Assembly: GCF_016907845.1 (NCBI RefSeq)
Contig: NZ_JAFBCS010000001.1
Coordinates: forward strand, 1,426,001-1,490,000
DNA from: Arcanobacterium pluranimalium
GTDB taxonomy: Bacteria > Actinomycetota > Actinomycetes > Actinomycetales > Actinomycetaceae
DNA length: 64,000 nucleotides
Direction of reading: 5' to 3'
The notes beneath the pieces were generated by a model. It was not told where the DNA came from. It saw only the letters and a program-made list of their open reading frames with translations, and ran no database searches. Both the position numbers and the translations under genes were made by a program. Below, piece after piece: positions 49,887 to 58,942 of the stretch. Within the stretch, counting starts at the first letter, position 1. Each line of letters begins with the position of its first letter.

Positions 49887-51224
49887 TTATTCGCCATTGA
49901 CTAATGAGGTAATGACCACGATTAAATCGCGAGCAACGTGCCGTTTATCGCCCATAAACTCGCCTTGCACATTTCCATGACGGTCGACGACGGTGAGCTT
50001 GGTATCGACATCGCCAAAGCCGTGTTCGTCTCCCACAAGGTTTATTGCGAGCAGGTCAGCATTCTTGCGCCGCGCTTTCTCAATTCCCAGTTCCAAATAA
50101 CTCGCGTCTGAATTGCCCGTTTCCGCAGCAAATCCCACGATTATTTGATCCTTGCGACGCCGGTTGTGTGCGAGGTCAGCCAAGATGTCTGGATTCTTCA
50201 CCAAATTGAGCGTGATAGTATCGCTGTGTCGTTTAATTTTCGAGCTGCTCGGATTCTCCACACGATAGTCGCTCACCGCAGCTGCCATCACTAACACATC
50301 GGCGCTCAGCGCCAAGTCCTGCATCTGTGTGGCAAGTTCACGAGCAGTCGTAACATTTCGCACTGCAACCGAGGGAGCAAGAGCGAGCAATCTGGACGCT
50401 TCGATATTGGCTGCCACCAATTCGACCTTAGCCCCAGCATCGGCTGCTGCATTTGCTATGGCCACCGCCATTGCACCGGATGACTTATTCGAAATATAGC
50501 GCACCGAATCAATCGGCTCACGCGTGCCGCCACCGCTAATAACTACAGTTTTTCCACGTAGTGAAAGGCGCTGCACGGTTTCTACCTGCGAATTAGGCAA
50601 CTCCCCTTGCTTGAATTCCGCCCGATTGTCACTCATATCTTCAAGAAGCTGTTCGCAAGCATGGAAAATATCTTCGGGTTCGCTCATGCGTCCGATACCC
50701 GAATCCGGACCAGTCAAAGCCCCTTCCACTGGGCCAACGAAATGAAATCCACGCTCAGCCAGCACCGATATATTCTTTTGGGTAGCGGCGTTATTCCACA
50801 TTTCGGTGTGCATTGCAGGCGCTACCACTATCGGGCACGTTGCCACAAGGACTGTAGCGGTCAATAAATTATCCGCTAAACCCGTTGCCAGTTTTGCCAA
50901 GGTATGAGCCGTAGCTGGCGCAATAACCACCAAATCTGCCTGTTGGCCGGTATTGACGTGCACGACGTCGTAAGCATGCTCTTCGACGTCAACATAAACC
51001 GAATTGCCACTCAAAGCTTCGAAAGTCGTTTTGCCAACCATTTTGAGGGCGGCATGAGTAGGCACAACATGCACATTATGCCCAGCTTTTTTGAGCAGCC
51101 GCACCAGTTGCGCCGATTTATAGGCCGCAATTCCTCCCGTCACACCAACAACAATATTTTTACTGTTGGTATGGCGCAGGCCCCTCATGTCGCTATGAGA
51201 GGCCTGTGAAAGATTCTTCATCAT
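49887..51224 (-). CDS. coaBC: Bifunctional phosphopantothenoylcysteine synthetase/decarboxylase
   Basis: CoaBC carries out two steps of coenzyme A synthesis. The CoaC flavoprotein domain (about 20-195) includes VVGVTGGIAAYKSAQL and VVAPAMHTEMW. The CoaB domain (about 225-440) has ISGGGTREPIDSVRYISN-K-SSGAMA spanning residues 230-252. The ATG at 51224 overlaps the rpoZ stop; homology starts near residue 23, and an internal start is possible. The order gmk-rpoZ-coaBC-metK-priA-fmt-rsmB is conserved in actinobacteria. Confidence 0.95.
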   Translation of the reverse strand: MMKNLSQASHSDMRGLRHTNSKNIVVGVTGGIAAYKSAQLVRLLKKAGHNVHVVPTHAALKMVGKTTFEALSGNSVYVDVEEHAYDVVHVNTGQQADLVVIAPATAHTLAKLATGLADNLLTATVLVATCPIVVAPAMHTEMWNNAATQKNISVLAERGFHFVGPVEGALTGPDSGIGRMSEPEDIFHACEQLLEDMSDNRAEFKQGELPNSQVETVQRLSLRGKTVVISGGGTREPIDSVRYISNKSSGAMAVAIANAAADAGAKVELVAANIEASRLLALAPSVAVRNVTTARELATQMQDLALSADVLVMAAAVSDYRVENPSSSKIKRHSDTITLNLVKNPDILADLAHNRRRKDQIIVGFAAETGNSDASYLELGIEKARRKNADLLAINLVGDEHGFGDVDTKLTVVDRHGNVQGEFMGDKRHVARDLIVVITSLVNGE

Positions 51225-51487
51225 TCGCCGTACGTGAGGTTTAGCTTATCTTCTGCAATTTCTTCAAGCGCCAAAGACAGCGGCTTATCTTCAGGAGCTG
51301 ATGGTACAAGCGGACCTACCTGAGTAATATTTCCATCGCCAGACTTCATTTCCTGACGATATGAGTTAATCTGGCGGGCGCGCAAAGCTCCAAATACCGC
51401 GAGAGTGTACTTCGAGTCCACCTTGCTCAACAAATCATCGATCGCTGGCTTGGTGATTCCCTCGGGATTTGGCTTAGTTCCGAACAT
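51221..51487 (-). CDS. rpoZ: DNA-directed RNA polymerase omega subunit
   Basis: Omega helps assembly and stability of RNA polymerase. The 88-residue protein begins with an actinobacterial N-terminus (GTKPNPEGITKPAIDDLL) and shows SKYTLAVFGALRARQIN and the end KPLSLALEEIAEDKL. It lies between gmk and coaBC and overlaps coaBC by four bases. Confidence 0.94.
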   Translation of the reverse strand: MFGTKPNPEGITKPAIDDLLSKVDSKYTLAVFGALRARQINSYRQEMKSGDGNITQVGPLVPSAPEDKPLSLALEEIAEDKLNLTYGE

Positions 51488-51539
51488 GTAGACCTCTCAT
51501 ACAATCATATTTCAGGCACAGAATGTGCACTGCCTCATT

Positions 51540-52106
51540 CTACTCTGAAATTCCTAAAATATGCAGAATTTTTTCGGTGGCATCTGCCACTGATTCGTTC
51601 ACGACGACGACGTCAAACTCACCTTGTGCTTCCAGCTCGATTTTCGCCGTTTCTAGCCGACGGGACTGTTCCTCTTCACACTCTGTTGCACGACCAATCA
51701 GTCTCGCTTTGAGTTCTTCCCACGACGGCGGGGCGATGAAGATTTGCTTGACTTCGGGCATCGTTTTGCGAATTTGACGTGCGCCGTCTAAATCCACTTC
51801 GAGTATTACTATTTTTCCCTCTGCGATTGCCTTTTCAACCGGCTTACGCGGCGTTCCATAACGGTGGATCTTATGCACCACCGCCCATTCAAGCATTTCG
51901 CCCGAATTCACTAGCTCATCAAATTCTTGATTACTGACGAAAAAATAATCTTTGCCGTCAATCTCGCCCGGACGCGCCGGACGCGTGGTAGCGGAGACCG
52001 AATACCAAAGATTAGCTCCTTTGCGAAAAACCTCTTTGAGTACCGTACCTTTACCAACTGCGGTAGGCCCGCATACGACGTACGCTGATCCTTGATTTTT
52101 AGTCAT
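51540..52106 (-). CDS. gmk: Guanylate kinase
   Basis: Gmk phosphorylates GMP to GDP. The 188-residue protein has the P loop VCGPTAVGKGT (about 11-21), the GMP-binding SVSATTRPARPGE with DGKDYFFV, and the lid region with RLIGRATECEEEQSRRL. It lies after the mihF terminator, so it probably has its own promoter in the 27 bases plus hairpin region upstream. rpoZ follows. Confidence 0.96.
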   Translation of the reverse strand: MTKNQGSAYVVCGPTAVGKGTVLKEVFRKGANLWYSVSATTRPARPGEIDGKDYFFVSNQEFDELVNSGEMLEWAVVHKIHRYGTPRKPVEKAIAEGKIVILEVDLDGARQIRKTMPEVKQIFIAPPSWEELKARLIGRATECEEEQSRRLETAKIELEAQGEFDVVVVNESVADATEKILHILGISE

Positions 52107-52132
52107 GTTTCAATTTTCGCTTGGAATGAAAA

Positions 52133-52169
52133 TAAGTCAAGCTCAGAAATATTTTCTGAGCTTGACTTA
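52133..52169 (-). terminator. Terminator after mihF
   Basis: Arms AAGTCAAGCTCAGAAA and TTTCTGAGCTTGACTT (52134-52149 and 52153-52168), extended by one T-A pair, surround a 3-base loop. On the minus strand a U-rich stretch TTATTTTCATT follows. It separates mihF from gmk. Confidence 0.85.
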
Positions 52170-52186
52170 ATTAGATGGGATTCACA

Positions 52187-52498
52187 TCACTTGAAGAGTT
52201 CGATGAGAGCTTCTGCTTGGTGTGGTCCAAGACCTGCCACACGACGAGACTCAGAGATGCCGATCTGATCCATGATTGCCTTAGCCTTTGCTTGACCAAT
52301 GCCTGGCATCGACATAAGCAGAGCAGAAACCTTGAGCTTGCCAGCGATATCATCTGACTTTGCTTTCTTGATTACGTCAGAAAGCTTCACCGAGCCGTCC
52401 TTAAGATTCTTCTTAAGTTCAGCGCGCTTCTGGCGAACGACAGCCGCCTTTTCGAGTGCTACCTTGCGCTGCTCTGCAGTAAGGGTTGGAAGGGCCAT
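52187..52498 (-). CDS. mihF: Integration host factor MihF
   Basis: MihF is the actinobacterial integration host factor, a basic nucleoid protein unrelated in fold to E. coli IHF. The 103-residue protein has a Lys/Arg-rich N-terminal helix (VRQKRAELKKNLKDG) and a helix-two-turn-helix-type DNA-binding end with MSMPGIGQAKAKAIM and VAGLGPHQAEALIE. ATG 52498 is chosen over the GTG one codon upstream because of spacing from AAGGAGGT. It has its own terminators on both sides, so it is a single-gene unit. Confidence 0.94.
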   Translation of the reverse strand: MALPTLTAEQRKVALEKAAVVRQKRAELKKNLKDGSVKLSDVIKKAKSDDIAGKLKVSALLMSMPGIGQAKAKAIMDQIGISESRRVAGLGPHQAEALIELFK

Positions 52499-52622
52499 CA
52501 CTACCTCCTTGATAGTGCATTAACTAATTATCGGTCCGATTTCTAACCATTACATTCGAATAGAAATCGTACTTGCGGTCGCCCTATCAATACCTACCAG
52601 TTTCTAACACTGTAAGTACTAA

Positions 52623-52658
52623 CAGGGCTTGTGCAACTTTATTATTGCACAAGCCCTG
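52623..52658 (-). terminator. Hairpin after nusB
   Basis: CAGGGCTTGTGCAA and TTGCACAAGCCCTG form a perfect 14-bp stem with an 8-base loop between nusB and mihF. It is likely to end the efp-nusB transcript. The following T stretch is weak. Confidence 0.75.
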
Positions 52659-52696
52659 CTCAGAGGTGCGTTATTTTCAGTGTTTTTTCATGATTT

Positions 52697-53218
52697 CTAG
52701 GCAAATTCCGGATTCTGAGCCGAGTTTTCAACACTTTCGTCCGAAATGTCAGCTTTATTGGAGGCTAAGCCCGAACGCTCAAGCTGATAAATCTCAGCCA
52801 CTCGGTTGAGCACGCCCATAATAAAACCAACTGCTTTATCGGTTGAGAAATCTCGCGCCAGAGCCGTCATCTCATGTACCACAACTGGAACATCAACATC
52901 CAGATACATAATTTCAGCAGCGCCAAGACGCAAAAGGTTTCGATCAACGCCACTCATTCGATCCAATGCCCACGCCGGCGAAGCGGCATCGATAATTGAA
53001 TCGATTTCTTCCGACCACTCGATATACGTCTCTACAAGCGTCACGCCATAGTCGCCGATCGGTTGTTGAGCTGTCGAAACGACTTTGCGCTCAGCAAGCA
53101 ACTGTGCCAAATCCGAAACCGCGACCGAACGCGTATCAGCCTCAAAGAGGACGTCAAGTGCTCGTTGCCGCTGCAAAGATCGCCCTTTGCGCTTTGGATT
53201 CACATGTTTTTTACTCAC
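52697..53218 (-). CDS. nusB: Transcription antitermination factor NusB
   Basis: NusB binds boxA RNA with S10 during antitermination of rRNA operons. The all-helical 173-residue protein shows RQRALDVLFEADTR at the start, WALDRMSGVDRNLLRLGAAEIMYL in two consecutive blocks near 80-105 and TDKAVGFIMGVLNRVAE near 127. It has a polar, non-conserved C-terminal tail of about 28 residues. It follows efp by 20 bases. Confidence 0.95.
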   Translation of the reverse strand: MSKKHVNPKRKGRSLQRQRALDVLFEADTRSVAVSDLAQLLAERKVVSTAQQPIGDYGVTLVETYIEWSEEIDSIIDAASPAWALDRMSGVDRNLLRLGAAEIMYLDVDVPVVVHEMTALARDFSTDKAVGFIMGVLNRVAEIYQLERSGLASNKADISDESVENSAQNPEFA

Positions 53219-53238
53219 TTGAAGTCAACTTCCCGAGC

Positions 53239-53796
53239 TCAGGCGCGGTTGATGTATTCACCGCTGCGGGTGTCAACTTTAATCTTCACGCCCTCTTCGA
53301 CGAAGAGCGGAACCTGAATCTCGTAACCCGTTTCCAAAGTTGCAGGCTTGGTGCCAGCGTTCGAACGATCTCCTTGCAAGCCAGGCTCGGTGTGTGCCAC
53401 TTCCAAGATCACCGACGACGGCAATTCAATGAACAGCACAACGCCCTCGTTAGTTGCCACAACAACACTCTGATTTTCCAGCATGAAGTTCTTAGCATCG
53501 CCAACGATCTCAGCTGAGATCGGAAGCTGCTCGTAGGATTCAAGATCCATAAAAATGTAGTCTGAACCGTCATTGTAGAGGTACTGCATATCGCGACGAT
53601 CAACAGTTGCAGTTTCCACTTTTACGCCAGCGTTGAAAGTCTTATCGACATTCTTTCCCGAAAGCACATTCTTGAGCTTTGTGCGCACAAATGCCGGACC
53701 TTTTCCTGGCTTCACATGCTGGAATTCGACGACCTGCCAGAGCTGATTGTCGATCTTGAGCACCATGCCATTCTTGAGATCATTGGTTGTAGCCAT
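53239..53796 (-). CDS. efp: Translation elongation factor P
   Basis: EF-P relieves ribosome stalling at polyproline. The 185-residue protein has three beta domains; the loop tip [10 protein letters not shown] near residue 30 carries the lysine at the position that is modified in other bacteria. The frame extends to 53946, but ATG 53796 ([11 protein letters not shown]) matches the family start. The efp-nusB pair is common. Confidence 0.96.
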   Translation of the reverse strand: MATTNDLKNGMVLKIDNQLWQVVEFQHVKPGKGPAFVRTKLKNVLSGKNVDKTFNAGVKVETATVDRRDMQYLYNDGSDYIFMDLESYEQLPISAEIVGDAKNFMLENQSVVVATNEGVVLFIELPSSVILEVAHTEPGLQGDRSNAGTKPATLETGYEIQVPLFVEEGVKIKVDTRSGEYINRA

Positions 53797-53933
53797 GTGA
53801 TTCCTAACTATTATGCGCATGAGCGCAAGCTGAAAAATTCCTTTTCTAGAATACCTGTTTCCCTGCCAAATGTGGCATAAAGACCTGAAAATGAGTGCCG
53901 AATAACGTCTAGATCGAGAGAAAACTAGCGCAC

Positions 53934-54497
53934 TCAATTGCGGCAAAACTTTTCAATCTCGTCCGCCACATCAACAACAGATACACTCGATGTATCAATA
54001 ATCAGCGTGGCTAGTTCTTTCACAACAGCTTCAAACCTGCCATTGAGCTCGCGCAAATTTTTGCGAGGTAGCACCGGATTTATCCCCCGATTTCCAAGCA
54101 TCCCATTTCTGAGCATGAGTTTTGAAATACTTGCAGTGAGACCAACTACGTAAACGCCCAGTTCCAGCCTCGATTCCTTTCGCAAATCGGCTAGCGTTTG
54201 CCTCACATGCGAATCGGCCGCCACGCCGTCGTCGTCATAGAGCAGTTGTGCAGGCAAAACGACGACGTAATCGTCTCGCGGGAAATTCCTGATATCGCGC
54301 ACAAGAGTGTCAAAAATATTTCGATAATAACTACGCAACTCAGAAAGCTCACCGCTCAAAATGAATTCCTGCGATGGACGCTGTGCGCTCTCTAAAATTG
54401 CGTCAATATCTGCAATGAGCCAACCGCGTTCACCTAATTCAGCTGCAACAACGCTTTTCCCAGTTCCTGGAGAGCCAACAAGAAACACCACACTCAT
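53934..54497 (-). CDS. Shikimate-kinase-like P-loop protein
   Basis: The 187-residue protein has a P loop [11 protein letters not shown] (5-15) and a shikimate-kinase-like DID motif near 31, and it directly follows the aroK-aroB fusion. The central GGG motif of true shikimate kinases (LSLGGGA in the neighbouring fusion) is replaced by VVVLPAQLL, and the F-R-x-x-E segment reads ELRSYYR. It may be a diverged paralogue with another substrate or a second, altered shikimate kinase. Its ATG overlaps the aroB stop by four bases. Confidence 0.75.
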   Translation of the reverse strand: MSVVFLVGSPGTGKSVVAAELGERGWLIADIDAILESAQRPSQEFILSGELSELRSYYRNIFDTLVRDIRNFPRDDYVVVLPAQLLYDDDGVAADSHVRQTLADLRKESRLELGVYVVGLTASISKLMLRNGMLGNRGINPVLPRKNLRELNGRFEAVVKELATLIIDTSSVSVVDVADEIEKFCRN

Positions 54498-56107
54498 GCG
54501 TCAATCCCAATCATGGAAAATGCAAATTCTAAGGACTCTTGCGCGGGTTCCGTGAGGATCTGCGGCTGTGCAATATCGGCAAGCACTACAAAGCGCAGCT
54601 GGTGAGCACGCACTTTCTTATCCGAGTACATCGATGCAACCAAAGCTTTGGCATCAGCATCACAATATTCCACCGGCAAGCCCACACTCGCGAAAGCATT
54701 TCGATGGAAGTCAGCAAATCCTGGCGTGGCAATCCCCTCTGCCTCAGCCAAAGCCGCAGCAAAAACGCATCCAATCGCCACCGCATAACCGTGCCGATAG
54801 TTATAATCTTGCGCGAGTTCAATCGCGTGCGCGAGAGTATGCCCATAATTGAGAATTTCGCGCAGACCAGACTCTTTCAAATCTTGACCAACAACTCGCG
54901 CTTTGACCGCCACTGCCATCTCGATAAGCTCAATCAAAGCCGGATGCCGAGCGTCCACCGCCGTCTTTCCATACTGGGCGATCGTATTGAGGATGTCGAT
55001 ATCAGCGATAAATCCGCATTTGATAATTTCGCCAAATCCAGCCAATAAATCCTCATAAGGAAGCGTTTTTAAACTCTCGACGTCGCATAAAACCGAATGA
55101 GGTGGATAAAAGGCACCCACCAGATTCTTCCCGTGGCGCGTATTGATTCCAGTTTTACCACCAACTGCCGCGTCCACCATTCCGAGCAGGGTCGTCGGCA
55201 TCTGAATAACTGCGATACCTCGCAACCACGTCGCGGCAATAAAACCAGCCAAATCAGTGGTTGCACCACCGCCAATTCCGATCACGACGCCGTCACGCCC
55301 GATACGATTTTCGCCTGCGATCTCCCACGCTCGCGCCACCACTCCTACATCTTTGGCTTCTTCAGCGCGTGGAACTTCGTATAAATACGCAGGCATCCCC
55401 ATATCACGAAGCATTGTATGGACTCGCGCCCCAAGCTCAATGACATCTGGTGCACATACGATCATCGCCGACTTAAAACGATTTACCTGGCTAATTAGAC
55501 GCGGCAAGAGATGCGAGCCAATGTAGACCGAATATGGCTCGCTCCCCTGCACCTCAACTGTGCGTTCTGCACTTGTGAGGGCTTGGTAAACATCGTTGAC
55601 GACGTGCGAAACAGGCTTAGTATCAGAAAAAAATGTGTGAGTTGCCAGATTCTGGTAGATATCCAAGCGCTCGGCACGCAGGCGTTTTATGCCTGTTGCA
55701 GGATCGCTCTGCAGGAGTGGGCGCACGGTGCGTGAATGAGTGATTCGCTGGATCAGAATTTCGTCAGAGGCATCGATAAAAAACACTGGTGAAGCTTTGA
55801 GAGCTAAACGAGTGCTTTCGTCCAAAACCGCACCACCACCAAGCGAAAGCACACCAGTGAACTCTCGTAATGCACGTTGAATAATATCTGCCTCAATGCG
55901 CCGAAAAACTACCTCGCCATCTTCAAGAAAGATATCACTGATATTACGCTTAGTTTTCTGGCGTATGAGTGCATCTGAATCGACGAAAGGAACTCGCAAG
56001 CGTTCTGCAAGTAGCCGCCCTACCGTAGACTTTCCGGCTCCAGGCATTCCAATAAGCACTGCACGAGGTGTCACTATCTCCGCACCTCCGGAATTGCTGC
56101 TTGCCAT
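54494..56107 (-). CDS. aroKB: Fused shikimate kinase / 3-dehydroquinate synthase
   Basis: One 537-residue frame joins two shikimate pathway enzymes. Residues about 12-175 are a complete shikimate kinase with GMPGAGKSTVGRLLAERL, DSDALI, VVFRRIEADI and LSLGGGAVLD. From about 180 a full 3-dehydroquinate synthase follows, with GIGGGATTDLAGFIAATWLRG, the metal-site Glu in GFGEIIKCGFI and LNYGHTLAHAIE. Such kinase-synthase fusions occur in bifidobacteria and relatives. It overlaps aroC and the next kinase gene. Confidence 0.95.
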   Translation of the reverse strand: MASSNSGGAEIVTPRAVLIGMPGAGKSTVGRLLAERLRVPFVDSDALIRQKTKRNISDIFLEDGEVVFRRIEADIIQRALREFTGVLSLGGGAVLDESTRLALKASPVFFIDASDEILIQRITHSRTVRPLLQSDPATGIKRLRAERLDIYQNLATHTFFSDTKPVSHVVNDVYQALTSAERTVEVQGSEPYSVYIGSHLLPRLISQVNRFKSAMIVCAPDVIELGARVHTMLRDMGMPAYLYEVPRAEEAKDVGVVARAWEIAGENRIGRDGVVIGIGGGATTDLAGFIAATWLRGIAVIQMPTTLLGMVDAAVGGKTGINTRHGKNLVGAFYPPHSVLCDVESLKTLPYEDLLAGFGEIIKCGFIADIDILNTIAQYGKTAVDARHPALIELIEMAVAVKARVVGQDLKESGLREILNYGHTLAHAIELAQDYNYRHGYAVAIGCVFAAALAEAEGIATPGFADFHRNAFASVGLPVEYCDADAKALVASMYSDKKVRAHQLRFVVLADIAQPQILTEPAQESLEFAFSMIGIDA

Positions 56108-57288
56108 GCTGAAAGGTTGCGCTGCGTCTCTGTAACACTATCGCCACCAAACTTGTCGTTGAGTGCCTGAGCGAGCACTAATGCCAGCATTGCTTCAGCG
56201 ATAGTTGCCGCTGGGACTACCGCAGTTGTATCCGATCGCTGATGTAGCGCGCGCGTCGCTTCTCCGGTGCAAGTGTCGATTGTGCGCAAGGCGTGCGGCA
56301 CAGTCGAAATAGGCTTTAATGCCACACGCACCACGATTGGCTCACCATTAGACATTCCGCCCTCAATACCCCCGGCCCTGTTTGAAAGCCGCAAAAGCCG
56401 TGTCTCACCGCGAGTTATCTCATCATGAGCGCAACTACCGCGCCTGCCAGCAGACTCGAAGCCATCGCCGATTTCAACACCTTTCACAGATTGAATCGAC
56501 ATCATTGCGGCAGCAATTTGTGCGTCCAACCGCTGTTCATCAACACAGTAAGTACCCAAAGCTTGCGGCACGCCATAGGCGATGACTTCAACCACTCCTC
56601 CGAGCGTATCTCCTGCAGCTTGAGCTTCATCGATCTCACGTCGGAATTTTGTGGCAAGATCAGGATTTAATGTGCGCACATCTGATTGATCAAGCGCTTC
56701 TCGATCGCCCAATTGCGGTACATACTCACCACGTTCAGCTTTTTGTGACCCGATTTGCACCACATGTGAGACGATCCCAATATCTGCAACTTGTGCTAGG
56801 TAACGCGATGCCAGGCAGCCCAAAGCCACTCGTGCCGCTGTTTCGCGTGCTGAAGCGCGTTCGAGTACGTTTCGAGCGTCGTCGAAACCATACTTGTTCA
56901 TACCAATAAGGTCTGCATGCCCAGGGCGTGGCTTGGTGAGTTTTTTATTCCGAGCAACTTCTCGTTCATCGCCCGTCCCAGCGTCAATGAGAAGATCGCT
57001 TGGATCTACCGGGTCTGCGCTCATTACAGTTTGCCATTTAGGCCACTCAGAATTTCCGATTTGAAGAGCAATTGGAGAGCCGAGCGTAACTCCATGGCGC
57101 ACACCGGAGAGAATCTGCAGCGAGTCCTGTTCAAATTTCTGTCTCGTTCCTCGCCCATAGCCATGACGACGACGAGCCAGTGCGCTTTCGACGTCGCTCG
57201 ACGAAACGTGCACACCCGCTGGCATGCCTTCGAAAAGGGCAATTAAAGCCGGCCCATGTGATTCACCTGCAGTACTCCAACGCATCAT
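56074..57288 (-). CDS. aroC: Chorismate synthase
   Basis: Chorismate synthase is the last enzyme of the shikimate pathway and needs reduced FMN. The 404-residue protein begins MMRWSTAGESHGPAL and contains RRRHGYGRGTRQKFEQD near 50, TKPRPGHADL near 130 and NRAGGIEGGMSNG near 315. The frame extends 14 codons upstream, but the family start is at ATG 57288. No ribosome site is visible, so the mRNA may be leaderless or coupled. Confidence 0.96.
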   Translation of the reverse strand: MMRWSTAGESHGPALIALFEGMPAGVHVSSSDVESALARRRHGYGRGTRQKFEQDSLQILSGVRHGVTLGSPIALQIGNSEWPKWQTVMSADPVDPSDLLIDAGTGDEREVARNKKLTKPRPGHADLIGMNKYGFDDARNVLERASARETAARVALGCLASRYLAQVADIGIVSHVVQIGSQKAERGEYVPQLGDREALDQSDVRTLNPDLATKFRREIDEAQAAGDTLGGVVEVIAYGVPQALGTYCVDEQRLDAQIAAAMMSIQSVKGVEIGDGFESAGRRGSCAHDEITRGETRLLRLSNRAGGIEGGMSNGEPIVVRVALKPISTVPHALRTIDTCTGEATRALHQRSDTTAVVPAATIAEAMLALVLAQALNDKFGGDSVTETQRNLSAWQAAIPEVRR

Positions 57289-57333
57289 AGTAAATATTGT
57301 GCCATGCTCACCGACACAATTCGTTTTCAATCG

Positions 57334-57963
57334 TTACGTGAGACGCGTTATCGGTACCGCGATGTACATAACGATCCACGCACAAAGAATGATGATCGGA
57401 CCAAAAGCAAGGCGAAATCCATTCACTCCTGGGATTCGAGCTTCGCAAAATCGATTTACTCCAAACACTACTAGCGCACATAGCGACGAAAAGAAAATCA
57501 CTGGGAGTATCCACAATTGCTGCTCAGATGCCATGAGCACAGCCAGTAAGAGCAGTAATCGTATATCTCCACTGCCTAAGAAAAATTCCGATCCACGGTG
57601 CAATCCGTTCCTTTGAAGCAAGGCTGGCAAGCACACCAAGATCACGGACGCAAAACCTAAAAACATCGACACAGCCAGGTTCTTTACCTGTAGGCCGACA
57701 TATACCTGATATGAAATCCAGATACATGTGATAGCTAGAGCAAGCTGCGACCACGCCACTACGAGGCGAAAAGTACAAAAATCCACAACAGCATTAACAA
57801 ATAGTGGCACAAATACAGCTCCAAGAATACTGGCTTCAAGGAACGTCCATCCCCCGTACATGCCAATACCAAGACACAGCAAATAGGACGCAGCGCAAAA
57901 GAGTGCCAATATTTCGGGTCTAAAAACTCCCAGCGTCGCGCTAGATACAGTATGATTTTTCAT
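57334..57963 (-). CDS. A24 family prepilin-peptidase-like membrane protein
   Basis: The 209-residue protein has about six membrane helices and the two aspartates of type IV prepilin peptidases: VVDFCTFRL near residue 62 and GSGDIRLLL near 132. The N-methylase zinc domain of full PilD is missing, as in short A24 enzymes. No pilin gene is in the window. Small A24 genes between aroE and aroC are common in actinobacteria, usually linked to Flp-type pili elsewhere. Confidence 0.8.
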   Translation of the reverse strand: MKNHTVSSATLGVFRPEILALFCAASYLLCLGIGMYGGWTFLEASILGAVFVPLFVNAVVDFCTFRLVVAWSQLALAITCIWISYQVYVGLQVKNLAVSMFLGFASVILVCLPALLQRNGLHRGSEFFLGSGDIRLLLLLAVLMASEQQLWILPVIFFSSLCALVVFGVNRFCEARIPGVNGFRLAFGPIIILCAWIVMYIAVPITRLT

Positions 57964-58076
57964 ACTTTAACGCTATGCAAATACCGGGTGCAGAGTTCTC
58001 ATCAGCGCAGCGCCTGGGGAAAAGCCTTACGTTTCACCTAAGTGTGGACAAGCTCCAAAAGATCGTACTAATAACG

Positions 58077-58925
58077 TTATCCAATTGCGCGCCACCGCAA
58101 CTGTTCGGCAAGTGCCTCACGCATCGCTTCTTCCTTGGCCAAATCCCCATTAAATAGCCGAATTTGATCAATAGCCTGGTGTAAAAGCATGAGCCAACCT
58201 GGCACCACGGTTCCACCAAGTTTTTCCACAGCACTCGATAACCTGCTCGGATACGGATCATAAGCAACGTCTAAGACGGCCGCATTGATCACAGCGGCAC
58301 ACTGCGTTAGCTCATCAGCGATCGGATCAGCCACATGAGCAGGTAACGTAGAAATCACTAAATCTGCTTGCTGTATTTCCTGTGCAGCTTGCGCGATTGA
58401 TCCTGTTTCCAAGTCAATATTGAGCCTGTGAGCAGCCATAAAGACGCCGGAGCCAGCCTGGCGTCGCGCGCATACTCGCACGCGCTGCGCACCTAGTTCG
58501 ATTGCGGCTGCTAGCGCCGAACTCGCCGTCGCTCCCGAACCTAAAATGAGCACCTTAGAAAAAACGCCGCGCTCAGCTGCACATTCGCGAACGGCTCGCA
58601 CGATCCCAGCCACATCAGTATTAAAGCCAACGCACAGCGAACTGCTACCAGTAGGTTGAATCACCAGCGTATTAACTGATCCTACGCCTTTGGCCAAACC
58701 GTCTACGACGTCGCAAACAGCAAGAGCCTCCTGTTTGAGGGGCATAGTCACGGCCAATCCAGCCCATGAAGTATCCAAATTCTCCAAAAAGCTCCGCAAT
58801 TGCCCTTTTTGGACGCGATACCGTTCAAAACTTGCATATTCTCCACCGGCATTATGCAAGATTGGAGACATCGAATGATTGATAGGATCGCCAACTACAC
58901 CTGCGTGTTTAAGTTCGCTTGCCAT
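58077..58925 (-). CDS. aroE: Shikimate dehydrogenase
   Basis: AroE reduces 3-dehydroshikimate to shikimate. The 282-residue protein shows the shikimate-binding GDPINHSMSPILHNA, the catalytic Lys in TMPLKQEAL near residue 65, GFNTDVAGIVRA near 103 and the NADP loop LILGSGATASSAL near 126. Gene neighbours aroC and aroKB support the assignment. It starts 17 bases after mltG. Confidence 0.95.
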   Translation of the reverse strand: MASELKHAGVVGDPINHSMSPILHNAGGEYASFERYRVQKGQLRSFLENLDTSWAGLAVTMPLKQEALAVCDVVDGLAKGVGSVNTLVIQPTGSSSLCVGFNTDVAGIVRAVRECAAERGVFSKVLILGSGATASSALAAAIELGAQRVRVCARRQAGSGVFMAAHRLNIDLETGSIAQAAQEIQQADLVISTLPAHVADPIADELTQCAAVINAAVLDVAYDPYPSRLSSAVEKLGGTVVPGWLMLLHQAIDQIRLFNGDLAKEEAMREALAEQLRWRAIG

Positions 58926-58942
58926 GGCACCAATCGATTCTT

